From: Nemertoderma westbladi
Lineage: Eukaryota > Xenacoelomorpha > Nemertodermatida > Nemertodermatidae
Direction: 5' to 3'
DNA: 60,379 nt
Assembly (NCBI GenBank): GCA_032718475.1
Contig: JAUCBJ010001931.1
Coordinates: 1-60,379, forward strand
Position 1 is the stretch's first letter; every line of letters starts with the position of its first letter. Below the pieces are notes generated by a model that was not told where the DNA came from, did not search any database, and saw nothing but the letters and a program-made list of their open reading frames with translations. A program made the translations under genes and the position numbers. Of this stretch, positions 44,329 to 58,534 are shown one piece after another.

Positions 44329-44940
44329 CACACACAATCACCTAATCCTGCATCCCAGCTGAATCACACAAAACCAATCTCACACTAAATGCACCACACC
44401 AAATACGAACATAATGTATAAACTAATAAATAACAACACTACATCCCTCCTAGATGGAGATAGTCTATACTACTGGTGTATCTAAGAAATTATATCCTTC
44501 TCACATCCCCCTTATTAAACCATTTAGTTCGCCAGGTCTATATATCTGACAACGGGTCTGGTCTACGCTCTCTAAGTCAACCTTCTAAGTAATAGCTCTG
44601 CAGGCTAAGGTTCTACAGTAGGTCTCTAGCTCCCTGTCAGACTGTTCGTTATCATCCTCTTTGTCATTTGATTCAATATTTATTCCTGTTTCTGCGTGTT
44701 ATTTTCCAATTTCGATTAACTATTTACATAATGTTTTATAATATTGATGTTAACAATTTTTTCTTTGTATTTCTTAACCATATGAGAGATCGTAATTATT
44801 GTTGCGTTAATAATGACAGTTATTTTCGATCCAGACATCCATTTAGTCGGTTTTAAATCCACTGTGTCAAGTTTGGACAAGCAATCTTCAAGATAATTAA
44901 CTAGTTTGGGATACCTGCTTGACGGTTTTCCTATTACCGT
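44329..44940. other. intergenic, no gene seen
   Basis: AT-rich unique-looking sequence between the MITE and the 29-bp array. Confidence 0.5.
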
Positions 44941-44954
44941 ACACTATCTCTGTT

Positions 44955-47900
44955 ACACCCATACATTGTACCCATATCCTATTACACCCACACATTGCAC
45001 CCATAGACTATTACACCCACACATTGCACCCATATCCTATTACACCCACACATTGCACCCACATCCTATTACACCCACACATTGCACCCATATCCTATTA
45101 CACCCACACATTGCACCCATATCCTATTACACCCACACATTGCACCCATATCCTATTACACCCACACATTGCACCCATATCCTATTACACCCACACATTG
45201 CACCCATATCCTATTACACCCACACATTGTACCCATATCCTATTACACCCACACATTGTACCCATATCCTATTACACCCACACATTGCACCCATATCCTA
45301 TTACACCCACATATTGCACCCATATCCTATTACACCCACACATTGTACCCATAGAGTATTACACCCACACATTGCACCCATATCCTATTACACCCACACA
45401 TTGCACCCACATCCTATTACACCCACACATTGCACCCATATCCTATTACACCCACACATTGCACCCACATCCTATTACACCCACACATTGCACCCATATC
45501 CTATTACACCCACACATTGCACCCACATCCTATTACACCCACACATTGCACCCATATCCTATTACACCCACATCCTATTACACCCACACATTGTACCCAT
45601 AGACTATTACACCCACACATTGCACCCATATCCTATTACACCCACACATTGCACCCATATCCTATTACACCCACACATTGCACCAATATCCTATTACACC
45701 CACACATTGCACCCACATCCTATTACACCCACACATTGCACCCATATCCTATTACACCCACACATTGCACCCACATCCTATTACACCCACACATTGTACC
45801 CATAGCCTATTACACCCACACATTGCACCCATATCCTATTACACCCACACATTGCACCCATATCCTATTACACCCACACATTGCACCCATATCCTATTAC
45901 ACCCACACATTGCACCCATATCCTATTACACCCACACATTGCACCCACATCCTATTACACCCACACATTGCACCCATATCCTATTACACCCACACATTGC
46001 ACCCATATCATATTACACGCACACATTGCACCCATATCCTATTACACACACACATTGCACCCATATCCTATTTCACCCACACATTGCACCCATATCCCAT
46101 TACACCCACACATTGCACCCATATCCTATTACACCCACACATTGCACCCATACCCTATTACACCCACACATTGCACCCATATCCTATTACACCCACACAT
46201 TGCACCCATATCCTATTACACCCACACATTGCACCCATATCCTATTACACCCACACATTGCACCCATATCCTATTACACCCACACATTGTACCCATATCC
46301 TATTACACCCACACATTGCTCCCATATCCTATTACACCCACACATTGCACCAATATCCTATTACACCCACACATTGTACCCATATCCTATTACACCCACA
46401 CATTGCACCCATATCCTATTACACCCACACATTGCACCCATATCCTATTACACCCACACATTGCACCCATATCCTATTACACCCATATCCTATTACACCC
46501 ACACATTGCACCCATATCCTATTACACCTACACATTGCACCCATATCCTATTACACCCACACATCGCACCCATATCCTATTACACCCATATCCTATTACA
46601 CCCACACATTGCACCCATATCCTATTACACCAACACATTGCACCCATATCCTATTACACCCACACATTGCACCCACATCCTATTACACCCACACATTGCA
46701 CCCATATCATATTACACGCACACATTGTACCCATATCCTATTACACCCACACATTGCAACCATATCCTATTACACCCACACATTGCACCCATATCCTATT
46801 TCACCCACACATTGCACCCATATCCTATTACACCCATATCCTATTACACCCACACATTGCACCCATATCCTATTACACCAACACATTGCACCCATATCCT
46901 ATTACACCCACACATTGCACCCATATCCTATTTCACCCACACATTGCACCCATATCCTATTACACCCATATCCTATTACACCCACACATTGCACCCACAT
47001 CCTATTACAACCACACAATGCACCCATATCATATTACACGCACACATTGCACCCATATCCTATTACACCCACACATTGCAACCATATCCTATTACACCCA
47101 CACATTGCACCCATATCCTATTTCACCCACACATTGCACCCATATCCTATTACACCCATATCCTATTACACCCACACATTGCACCCACATCCTATTACAC
47201 CCACACATTGCACCCATATCATATTACACGCACACATTGCACCCATATCCTATTACACCCACACATTGCAACCATATCCTATTACACGCACACATTGCAC
47301 CCATATCCTATTTCACCCACACATTGCACCCATATCCTATTACACCCATATCCTATTACACCCACACATTGCACCCATATCCTATTACACCCACACATTG
47401 CAACCATATCCTATTACACGCACACATTGCACCCATATCCTATTTCACCCACACATTGCACCCATATCCTATTACACCCATATCCTATTACACCCACACA
47501 TTGCACCCATATCCTATTACACCCACACATTGCACCCATATCCTATTACACCCATATCCTATTACACCCACACATTGCACCCATATCCTATTACACCCAC
47601 ACATTGCACCCATATCCTATTACACCCACACATTGCACCCATAGACTATTACACCCACACATTGCACCCATATCCTATTACACCCACACATTGCACCCAT
47701 ATCCTATTACACCAACACATTGCAACCATATCCTATTATACCCACACATTGCACCCATATCCTATTACACCCACACATTGCACCCATATCCTATTTCACC
47801 CACACATTGCACCCATATCCTATTACACCCATATCCTATTACACCCACACATTGCACCCACATCCTATTACACCCACACATTGCACCCATATCATATTAC

Positions 47901-50900
47901 ACGCACACATTGCACCTATATCCTATTACACCCATATCCTATTACACCCACACATTGCACCCATATCATATTACACGCACACATTGCACCCATATCCTAT
48001 TACACCCATATCCTATTACACCCACACATTGCACCCACATCCTATTACACCCACACATTGCACCCATATCATATTACACGCACACATTGCACCCATATCC
48101 TATTACACCCACACATTGCAACCATATCCTATTACACGCACATTGCACCCATATCCTATTTCACCCACACATTGCACCCATATCCTATTACACCCATATC
48201 CTATTACACCCACACATTGCACCCATATCCTATTACACCCACACATTGCAACCATATCCTATTATACCCACACATTGCACCCATATCCTATTACACCCAC
48301 ACATTGCACCCATATCCTATTTCACCCACACATTGCACCCATATCCTATTACACCCATATCCTATTACACCCACACATTGCACCCATATCCTATTACACC
48401 CACACATTGCACCCATATCCTATTACACCAACACATTGCAACCATATCCTATTATACCCACACATTGCACCCATATCCTATTACACCCACACATTGCACC
48501 CATATCCTATTTCACCCACACATTGCACCCATATCCTATTACACCCATATCCTATTACACCCACACATTGCACCCACATCCTATTACACCCACACATTGT
48601 ACCCATAGACTATTACACCCACACATTGCACCCATATCATATTACACGCACACATTGCACCCATATCCTATTACACCCACACATTGCAACCATATCCTAT
48701 TACACCCACACATTGCACCCATATCCTATTTCACCCACACATTGCACCCATATCCTATTACACCCATATCCTATTACACCCACACATTGCACCCATATCC
48801 TATTACACCCACACATTGCAACCATATCCTATTATACCCACACATTGCACCCATATCCTATTTCACCCACACATTGCACCCATATCCTATTACACCCATA
48901 TCCTATTACACCCACACATTGCACCCATATCCTATTACACCAACACATTGCACCCATATCCTATTACACCCACACATTGCACCCATATCCTATTTCACCC
49001 ACACATTGCACCCATATCCTATTACACCCATATCCTATTACACCCACACATTGCACCCACATCCTATTACACCCACACATTGCACCCATATCATATTACA
49101 CGCACACATTGCACCCATATCCTATTACACCCATATCCTATTACACCCACACATTGCACCCATATCCTATTACACCCACACATTGCACCCATATCCTATT
49201 ACACCCATATCCTATTACACCCACACATTGCTCCCATATCCTATTACACCCACACATTGCACCAATATCCTATTACACCCACACATTGTACCCATATCCT
49301 ATTACACCCACACATTGCACCCATATCCTATTACACCCACACATTGCACCCATATCCTATTACACCCACACATTGCACCCATATCCTATTACACCCATAT
49401 CCTATTACACCCACACATTGCACCCATATCCTATTACACCAACACATTGCACCCATATCCTATTACACCCACACATTGCACCCATATCCTATTACACCCA
49501 TATCCTATTACACCCACACATTGCACCCATATCCTATTACACCAACACATTGCACCCATATCCTATTACACCCACACATTGCACCCACATCCTATTACAC
49601 CCACACATTGCACCCATATCATATTACACGCACACATTGTACCCATATCCTATTACACCCACACATTGCAACCATATCCTATTACACCCACACATTGCAC
49701 CCATATCCTATTTCACCCACACATTGCACCCATATCCTATTACACCCATATCCTATTACACCCACACATTGCACCCATATCCTATTACACCAACACATTG
49801 CACCCATATCCTATTACACCCACACATTGCACCCATATCCTATTTCACCCACACATTGCACCCATATCCTATTACACCCATATCCTATTACACCCACACA
49901 TTGCACCCACATCCTATTACAACCACACAATGCACCCATATCATATTACACGCACACATTGCACCCATATCCTATTACACCCACACATTGCAACCATATC
50001 CTATTACACCCACACATTGCACCCATATCCTATTTCACCCACACATTGCACCCATATCCTATTACACCCATATCCTATTACACCCACACATTGCACCCAC
50101 ATCCTATTACACCCACACATTGCACCCATATCATATTACACGCACACATTGCACCCATATCCTATTACACCCACACATTGCAACCATATCCTATTACACC
50201 CACACATTGCACCCATATCCTATTTCACCCACACATTGCACCCATATCCTATTACACCCATATCCTATTACACCCACACATTGCACCCATATCCTATTAC
50301 ACCCAAACATTGCACCCATATCCTATTACACCCACACATTACACCCATATCCTATTACACCCACACATTGCACCCATATCCTATTACACCAACACATTGC
50401 AACCATATCCTATTATACCCACACATTGCACCCATATCCTATTACACCCACACATTGCACCCATATCCTACTTCACCCACACATTGCACCCATATCCTAT
50501 TACACCCATATCCTATTACACCCACACATTGCACCCACATCCTATTACACCCACACATTGCACCCATATCATATTACACGCACACATTGCACCCATATCC
50601 TATTACACCCACACATTGCAACCATATCCTATTACACCCACACATTGCACCCATATCCTATTTCACCCACACATTGCAACCATATCCTATTATACCCACA
50701 CATTGCACCCATATCCTATTTCACCCACACATTGCACCCATATCCTATTACACCCATATCCTATTACACCCATATCCTATTACACCCACACATTGCACCC
50801 ATATCCTATTACACCAACACATTGCACCCATATCCTATTACACCCACACATTGCACCCATATCCTATTTCACCCACACATTGCACCCATATCCTATTACA

Positions 50901-51985
50901 CCCATATCCTATTACACCCACACATTGCACCCATATCCTATTACACCAACACATTGCACCCATATCCTATTACACCCACACATTGCACCCATATCCTATT
51001 ACACCAACACATTGCACCCATATCCTATTACACCCAAACATTGCACCCATATCCTATTTCACCCACACATTGCACCCATATCCTATTACACCCATATCCT
51101 ATTACACCCACACATTGCACCCATATCATATTACACGCACACATTGCACCCATATCCTATTACACCGACACATTGCAACCATATCCTATTACACCCACAC
51201 ATTGCACCCATATCCTATTTCACCCACACATTGCACCCATATCCTATTACACCCATATCATATTACACCCACACATTGCACCCACATCCTATTACACCCA
51301 CACATTGCACCCATATCATATTACACGCACACATTGCACCCATATCCTATTACACCCACACATTGCAACCATATCCTATTACACCCACACATTGCACCCA
51401 TATCATATTACACCCACACATTGCACCCATATCCTATTACACCCACACATTGCACCCATATCCTATTACACCCACACATTGCACCCATATCCTATTACAC
51501 CCACACATTGCACCCATATCCTATTACACCCACACATTGCACCCATATCCTATTACACCCACACATTGCACCCATATCCTATTACACCCACACATTGCAC
51601 CCATATCATATTACACCCACACATTGCACCCATATCCTATTACACCCACACATTGCACCCATATCCTATTACACCCACACATTGCACCCATATCCTATTA
51701 CACCCACACATTGCACCCATATCCTATTACACCCACACATTGCACCCATATCCTATTGCACAAACACATTGCACCCACATCCTATTACACCCACACATTG
51801 CACCCATATCCTATTACACCCAGACATTACACCCATATCCTATTACACCCACACATTGCACCCATATCCTATTACACCCACACAATGTACCCATATCCTA
51901 TTACACCCACACATTGCACCCATATCCTATTACACCCACACATTGCACCCACATCCTATTACACCCACACATTGCTTCCATTGGG
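44955..51985. repeat. 29-bp satellite array, unit CATTGCACCCATATCCTATTACACCCACA
   Basis: About 240 units over 7.0 kb. Variants include TATTTCACCC, ATCATATTACACGC, CACATCC, CAACCAT and a 16-bp truncated unit (CCATATCCTATTACAC). All three plus-strand frames lack stops, since 29 is not a multiple of three and each frame cycles through the others. They yield a 29-residue repeat peptide (HPYPITPTHCTHILLHPHIAP...) and ORFs up to 2,199 codons. The edges, 44955-45900 and 51400-51985, are made of plain full-length units; the middle has complex higher-order structure. Coding function is unlikely. Confidence 0.97.
46798..51260. repeat. 190-bp higher-order repeat within the 29-bp satellite
   Basis: The variant TTTCACCC recurs at 46931, 47121 and 47311, exactly 190 bases apart, equal to six full 29-bp units plus one 16-bp unit. 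The next occurrence at 47443 is 132 bases later (four full units plus one 16-bp unit). The same alternation continues to about 51.2 kb. Confidence 0.85.
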
Positions 51986-52029
51986 CTAATCTTTGTCGTT
52001 GTAGGCCTAGTTGGTCTATAGCGATATAA

Positions 52030-53035
52030 ATGTATCCAAATATATAACTCCGATGCCCAGTTACCATTTCCATCCAATATTGAAATTTTTAAACAGCTCC
52101 GGGACATCGTGTTCCATAATTATGTGCCAGAAATCACACCTTATTACTTCTGGTTGTCCCCAACGCACACAATATTCCAACAAAGCAACACACTACAGTA
52201 TACTAGTAGTAATACACTCTTTATAATAACTCTTTATTGGTTCCACCTCTACATATTTTTTAAGCATATCGAATATGACCAATAAACCGATAAAGGTATG
52301 TAGTATCTCCAGATACTTTTACAGTATATATTTGTATTACTTTCCAGGCTCTGTCGGGGATAACTGATTGAGAATTTAGATAACTACGTATTGGCTTCTT
52401 TTGATTTGGAAAAAACCAATACTCACGATTGTGAACGAATAAACCGAAAAAGTGTAATAAATACCAATAACCAATATAACATCTGCTTCTCGCAATATCC
52501 GGATTAAGATATTTAGGATAACGCAGCAAAGACAGGAGACGTAACTAACCCCTGTTTAGTTTGACTTCATTCGACACATTATAATTAATATTATTCCACT
52601 TCACCCTACAAGATTGACCTTTTTGTAGATATATAGTAGAAAATGTAAAAAATAAGACAGAGACACAACTCTATAATAGTTCTAGAAATAGAGAAGTCCA
52701 CTCAACCATGTCGAAGTCTTTTCACAGATCTACAGTAGAAGGAATCCGATAGCTGGAGTAGGGAATTTTGAGTAATAATTAATTACCTCACACGCCGTCT
52801 GTGTCAAAGAAGTGGTACTTGACTGTTTCTGAAAACCGAATTGAAGTTCATCCACTTTTAAATTTTCCCCTTCAGACAGAAGAAGGACCCATTTAAAAAC
52901 GTATTTAAAGTTTTACGATATGTATATTTTTCTTCTTGCAAGACCCTATGGGCTAGAACGTCAGTTTCTGACTCATAATTTTACGAGGAATCCGAAAATT
53001 TTGATTTAAACCACGTAGACGCAATCCTTTGTTCG
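52030..53035. other. intergenic, no gene seen
   Basis: No ORF with family resemblance and no obvious repeat was found. Confidence 0.5.
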
Positions 53036-53039
53036 CAAA

Positions 53040-53545
53040 TATCTAATGACAGACAAATAGGCATAATGACGGACAGTCAGACAGGCGGACAGACAGTCTA
53101 GATTTCGTGAAATGTGAAAACTGACATCAGAAATGAAATCAAGAACCCGAGAAACCCCCATAGCAAAAATTTTAGTTAGTTTGTATGCTTTCTTAATGTT
53201 TGACGGACAGTCTGACAAAAAGACGGACACAGACAGACAAATTGACAGACAATCTATATTACGTGAAATGTTAAAACTAACATCGGAAATGAAACCACGA
53301 ACCCAAAAAACCTCTTTAGCGAGAATTTTAGTTAGTTAGGATGCTTTATTAATGCTTGACAGACAGTCTGAAAAAAAGACGGACAGACAGACTAACGGGC
53401 AGACAGTCTATATTACGTGAAATGTGAAAACTGACATTGGAAATGAAATCACGAACCCAAAAAACCTCTATGGCGAGAATTTTAGTTAGCCTGTATTCTT
53501 TCTTATGTTTAACAGACAAACAGACCGACAGACAGAAATGTGAAT
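53040..53545. repeat. three-copy tandem repeat of about 155 bp with GACAGACAG tracts
   Basis: GTGAAATGTGAAAACTGACAT...GAAATGAAATCACGAACCC recurs at 53107, 53263 and 53417. Each copy is followed by AGCGAGAATTTTAGTTAG and a GACAGACAG stretch. A related single copy lies near 1829-1860. Confidence 0.8.
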
Positions 53546-54990
53546 GGATTTCTAGTGTCGTTTTGAACTCTGAACACTTTTTGAAGAAATTATGAGCGAT
53601 TACCCTTTAGTTTTCGTAAAATTATTCCAAAATGGAAAATGATAGAAGCTATTGTAAGTGTAATAATACCACTAGATAGCCCGCAAAAATTCTCTACCAG
53701 CCTATCCACCATAAATAAAAATATCGATTTTTTTGATATAATCCGTTTGTACTTGACACGCCACAATTGTTCGGCGAGGCCCAACTTACAGTATCTTTAA
53801 TTAATGGAATCATGGAACATACCATTCCATTAGCATATTCGGAACAAATCCATGAGTCAGGAACGCATTAAAAAGCGGAGCTAAACAATTGCTGAGAGGT
53901 TCGCCATCATTAATAAGAGAGTCGGAATTGAAGTTAAACTTACTACTGTAGATAGCAACTTCAATAACGCAATACTGTACAGTAGTTCTGGGGATACCAC
54001 GGTACTTCTAGGCGGAGTGAATATTTTCAGTTTCTCGAGGAGTTCAGATTAAATTTCGCTTACCGGTAAGTTAGAACCATACTGTATGATCTTGGTTATA
54101 TAACTCTGAATGAATCGTTGCGAATTGATCTGCAATATCCTTGGAATCTGAGAATCCACCAACGGAGAGCTACTTTGTACTGAAAGAGACACCACGTATT
54201 TTTCTTATTTCAGTGAATACCAGTAGGTTAATACTATCATGGACTCATATGGTTACTGTATCTTGTACTGTAATAACTTGTCTTTCAACGAACGAATTCT
54301 ACTTCTACCATTTTCGCGACATTTCGCGCCTTGAAAAAGTGGTAGCGTGCTCAGCAACTGTATCCCCCAAAGTAAATAATAGTATTTAATAATTGCAGCT
54401 TGCAGGGATTTATTGTCTTACTAATAATATAATTTTTCAAAACATTTTAACTGGAAAAGCACTAAAATATTCAGTTTACACTGAAACACATCCATTATCA
54501 CTAAAATCTATCAATTATCACTAAATACGGAAAATGGCAGGGCTCGGTGGCTCGTTATCCTAAGCAAAACAATAAAGGAATTTCAATACAACAGGTTCTA
54601 GTTTTTGTTATTGATGGGAAAATAATTAATTATTATAGTGGTAATTAATATATTTTATTGACGGAAAAATATATTTTATAATGACAAAAATTTAGCGTAA
54701 AAAACATTTATTTAGTGGAAAAAGCAACCATTAAGTTACTATAATAAAGATAATTTTTTTTTAATTAATGTAGGTTACTGATAAAAGTAATGTCATAAAC
54801 ATACAGATAAGCAGCTAGCTAGCTACCGTCTTTAAAGTTGAAACTGAAAGTTTTTTTGAAAACCTAAGTTATAGTACCGGCACTGGAACTTTATAGGATA
54901 CTTATTCTCTCCTAGAACTACGATTAGTAGTACCGGTAGTTTAAGAATTAATACTACTGTATTTTTTGTAAGAGTTCGTTGAAACTAAAT
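53546..54990. other. intergenic, no gene seen
   Basis: AT-rich. A short piece at 54540-54605 (GGCTCG...AAAACAATAAAGG) is weakly similar to the G-run repeat family tail. Confidence 0.4.
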
Positions 54991-55920
54991 TAAGTCATTG
55001 CACTTACTAAGAACAGACTAAAGTCGGTCGTTTTTAGTGACAAGCTCTTACAGTCATACCGCCCTAGGATTTACTGACTTATGACTGTCATAGGGGCCTA
55101 CTGCAACTTCACTGACTGCAGCACTGTCTGACCTTACGAATAAGAAGGCTGTTTAGCATATTACCGTTAACGCATTACAGCATTAGGTAGTTAGGTAGGT
55201 CTACTGCAGTACAGCATTTAGCCTGTCAGATTGTTAGCATAGACCATAGAATGAGGAAAAACAACTGCAGAACTGCAGCAGCACTGGCATGGCTGACTGC
55301 ATGACTGGTACATACGCCTAACAGCCTAATGCATACTACAAGGTGGCATGTGAAATGGGATATGAGCGACAACCGGTACAACCTGACTACTGCCTGACTG
55401 CAGTCTGCAGTACTGTCTGTCTGTACAAAATTCCAAAAGTAGCCCTACCTGCCTACACAGTACAGCAGTACACTACCTGACTACACTGGTACACAGCCCA
55501 CAGGCAGACAGGCCACAGCCCCAGACAGCCAGAGCCCAGCAGCCCTACCCGCCTACAGCTGCTGTCTGGCTGTGTATAGCCCTACTTACTCTGCTAGGCC
55601 TAGGCCTACTGCTTCACAGCTACAAGACAAATCTATCAACCCTGCAAGCTGCAACCTACAGACCTACCTGCAGCCGTAGTGCCTATCTGGCAGTCCAGCA
55701 GTCTGGTACACATACTGCTGTACTGAGTAACTGACCTGACATACAGTGATACAGACATACACTACAGCCAGACAGCACTATACAGCCACTGCAGTCAGGC
55801 AGTACAGCAGTACCCCTAACGTACAGTGATGCAGTGCGAGTGCATACAGTGCTGCAGTGTTAGTCTCGGTCTCGCCCTCCTACGTCCTATCCAGCTATCC
55901 CTGCCTGTACCGGCTCACCC
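54990..55920. repeat. cryptically simple region rich in CTGCAG, CAGTAC and CCTAC
   Basis: Over about 900 bases the sequence is built largely from ACTGCAG, CAGTAC, ACAGCC and CCTAC words without a fixed period. GC is higher than the surroundings. No coding frame stands out. Confidence 0.6.
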
Positions 55921-56019
55921 TGTCACCAGTCACCAGTTATAGTTCATATCCGTACCGATGGTATTTTCGTATTGCAAAAATAAGACTATAAGTATGAAAT
56001 ACCCTATGTTATTGAGATA

Positions 56020-56135
56020 ATGTTTATTGTTTTGGTTAGAAAAGCCCACCACTGTAACCTGCTCCTTTCCGTTAATTAAGTAATAGAGATTAGTTTATTG
56101 TTTTGGTTAGAAAACACCACCACTGTAACACCATC
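56020..56135 (-). repeat. dispersed G-run repeat, partial inverted copies (copy 3)
   Basis: TTATTGTTTTGGTTAGAAAA...CACCACTGTAACCTGCTCCTTTCC is the complement of the 3' part of the repeats at 19.6 and 31.6 kb. A second shorter copy follows at about 56095. Confidence 0.65.
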
Positions 56136-56809
56136 GGTACGCATATGAACGATAACCGGCTCACCTGATCGGCTGACAGGTAGCCTACCTCTGTCTGTCT
56201 GTACCTCTATCTGTCTATCTGCAATCTGTACTGGCAGACTGGTGTACTCGAATGTACTGTACGTGTACCTTCCACCTTCTGCTGTTCTGCTAACGCGCTA
56301 CCAGCTGCAGCTACTGACTGGTATAGGCCTATCCAAATGCCGAATATCCACCCACCGACAGACAACCGATCCAGTTGATTTCCGACGGTCTGGACCTGTG
56401 GACGGTCCACCGGCTGGACGTGGAACGGCCAGACGCCAGACGGCAACTCTTCGCGCGGCTCAATTCAGCAATTGTAAATGAGAAATGGCGGCGAACGGAA
56501 ACGGAGTTCCTCCATCAAACTATGTGGATTCTGATAAAGTTGAGGTTTGTTTTATGTTTAAGACTCAAAAATCACGTAGGGTGCGGGACATTGGTCAATA
56601 TAGTTGGCATTATATTTAATATCTTGTGGTGGAGCATTGGTTAACCTATCCATCCAATGAGAAGACTGAGTTCATATAGGCCTAATGTTTTAAAAGGATT
56701 GCTATTGGATGAGTTAGTCTCCTGTTCTGATAGTTCAACAGGGTGTCGGACGGAGACTTACAACGCCACACTGCAAATTAATTTCGCTACAGATTTTGAG
56801 ACACTTCGT

Positions 56810-57535
56810 CACAACTTTATAATTGAACGTACATTTTATTTTTCTCTCTATTCTATTATTTCTTTATTTTCAGGTCATTTTCTATTTATCATACAGATAC
56901 AGTGCTTTGAACAGTATCGTACGAGGATGAATAAGATTTTGTAATATTATATTAATATTACAACTAACTGTAGTAACAACTACTAGTAGGCCTACCTGAT
57001 TTAAAAAACTCAGTAATTATGTAGTAGATCAATTATATTCGGTATTTCGAATTAATGATTCGTAAATGATTTGGTATTCATATTCGTATCGCATCGATTT
57101 GTATCATTTTCATTTTGAGATGGGTGTCTACTCACGGGGGGTTGGGGCAATCTGAATTAGTAAATGTACTTTAAAATGTTGCTAATGAAATAAAGTTTTG
57201 TTTACTGTTTACAGGTTTAGGTTAGAAAAGACCGACAGACTGACAATCTCCTACAGTAGATTTGCCCAAAGTTTTCCATTATAATTCCCATATGCAGCAC
57301 TAAGAAGGTGATGGGGTTCAAGGTAGATACGGAACATTTCAGCATTGTTTTACTACATAATTTTACTATATAATATACACAATAATTACTGCATGGTTTA
57401 ACTTTAAATCACTACAAGTAGTCTTCTCTCCATCCTCGTGCGATGTTCTTCATCAAAGCACTATTATAATCAGAATATGACCTGTAAATAAAGAAATAGA
57501 GAGAAATACGTTCAATTATAAAGTTGTGACAATAA
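56810..57535. repeat. inverted repeat, arms about 120 bp, spacer about 470 bp
   Basis: CACAACTTTATAATTGAACGTA...CTCTCTATT...TTTCTTTATTTTCAGGTCAT (56811-56876) is inverted at 57478-57530. The match continues weakly through AGTGCTTTGA and CGAGGATG to 56930/57425. Each arm includes a splice-acceptor-like TTTATTTNCAG|GTCAT. Confidence 0.7.
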
Positions 57536-57784
57536 TTCTGGCTCCATGTGGACGATGAGTTGATCTAGTTGTATAAGTTATATGGGGGGGCCGTGTGATC
57601 CGAAAATGGCATTATATTGCGGGTCATTGTGCACAAATTACGCATCTATTAAGGTATTCATTCAATAGATAATGTAAAAGCTGTGAGAATTATTTAGTTT
57701 GTATAACGGCTTTTATTTTAAAATACAGAAATATAACATTATTTTAACTCCTTCCATTAAAAATGGCGTTCACTACTTTTTTTT

Positions 57785-58440
57785 CATTTTTGTTTTACCT
57801 CCCTCCTCCTTTCTGGGTGAGACAGAATTTATATTTTTGCTTTCATTCTTTAGCTACAAGCGTTTAAAAAAAGGTAAACGATATTGCACCAGTTACACCG
57901 CAGTTTTTCTTCAAGCTTATAATGATTTGTTGCTATTGTTAGAAAGCTGGCCGCGCAAGGGTTGTTAGATCGAAAGTTGTATGGTTTTGCATCTGTGTAA
58001 GGCAACTTTATTCTATTTAATAATTACTCCATATTCTAGAACATATTGTTAATGTATGAATACGAATAGCGACGTACTATTATGATTGAGGAGGTATTGC
58101 ATTGTTTCCAAGTTACGTATTGGACAAACAAAATGTTCCAGAATATTAAGCATTTATTAAATAGAATATAATAGCCTCGCCAAGATCCAAAACTATGCAA
58201 CTTTTGATCGCTCCTATCTCAGCTATTTACGACGGAATTTAGATTGTGTTACATATTTGGAATCCTTGCACGGCCAGCTTTCTAACAGTATCAACAAATC
58301 ACTATAAGGTTGAAGAATTACTGCGGTGTAATTGGTGCAATATCGTCGGTGACACCTTTTTCAATCGCTTGTAGCTAAAGATTGAAAGCAAAAATAAAAA
58401 ATTATGGCTCACCCAGCAAGGAGAGGAGAGGGAGGTGAAA
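57785..58440. repeat. large inverted repeat (hairpin 1)
   Basis: The left arm, about 57785-58060, is the complement of the right arm, about 58150-58440: TAGCTACAAGCG/CGCTTGTAGCTA, AGAAAGCTGGCCG/CGGCCAGCTTTCT, ATTCTATTTAATAA/TTATTAAATAGAAT. The loop is about 80 bases. Several small indels show that the arms are diverging. Confidence 0.8.
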
Positions 58441-58490
58441 CAATCTGTTTTTAATTTCATGCAATCTCATTAAGTAAGGTTTGTAGACAT

Positions 58491-58525
58491 TTTTTTTTTT
58501 TTTTTTTGGGGGGGGGGGGGGGGGG
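58491..58525. repeat. T-run followed by G-run
   Basis: A homopolymer junction between the two hairpins. Confidence 0.9.
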
Positions 58526-58534
58526 TTAGGTACC

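Noticed and set aside
31772-51985. CRISPR-like array interpretation of the regular repeats
   Set aside because: Units are contiguous with no unique spacers, and the genome is animal.
45430-52029. 2,199-codon plus-strand ORF and its companions
   Set aside because: Pure 29-bp satellite read through; a peptide repeat of 29 residues follows from unit length alone.
56375-56944. Two ORFs of about 90 codons
   Set aside because: No family resemblance; the second overlaps an inverted repeat arm.
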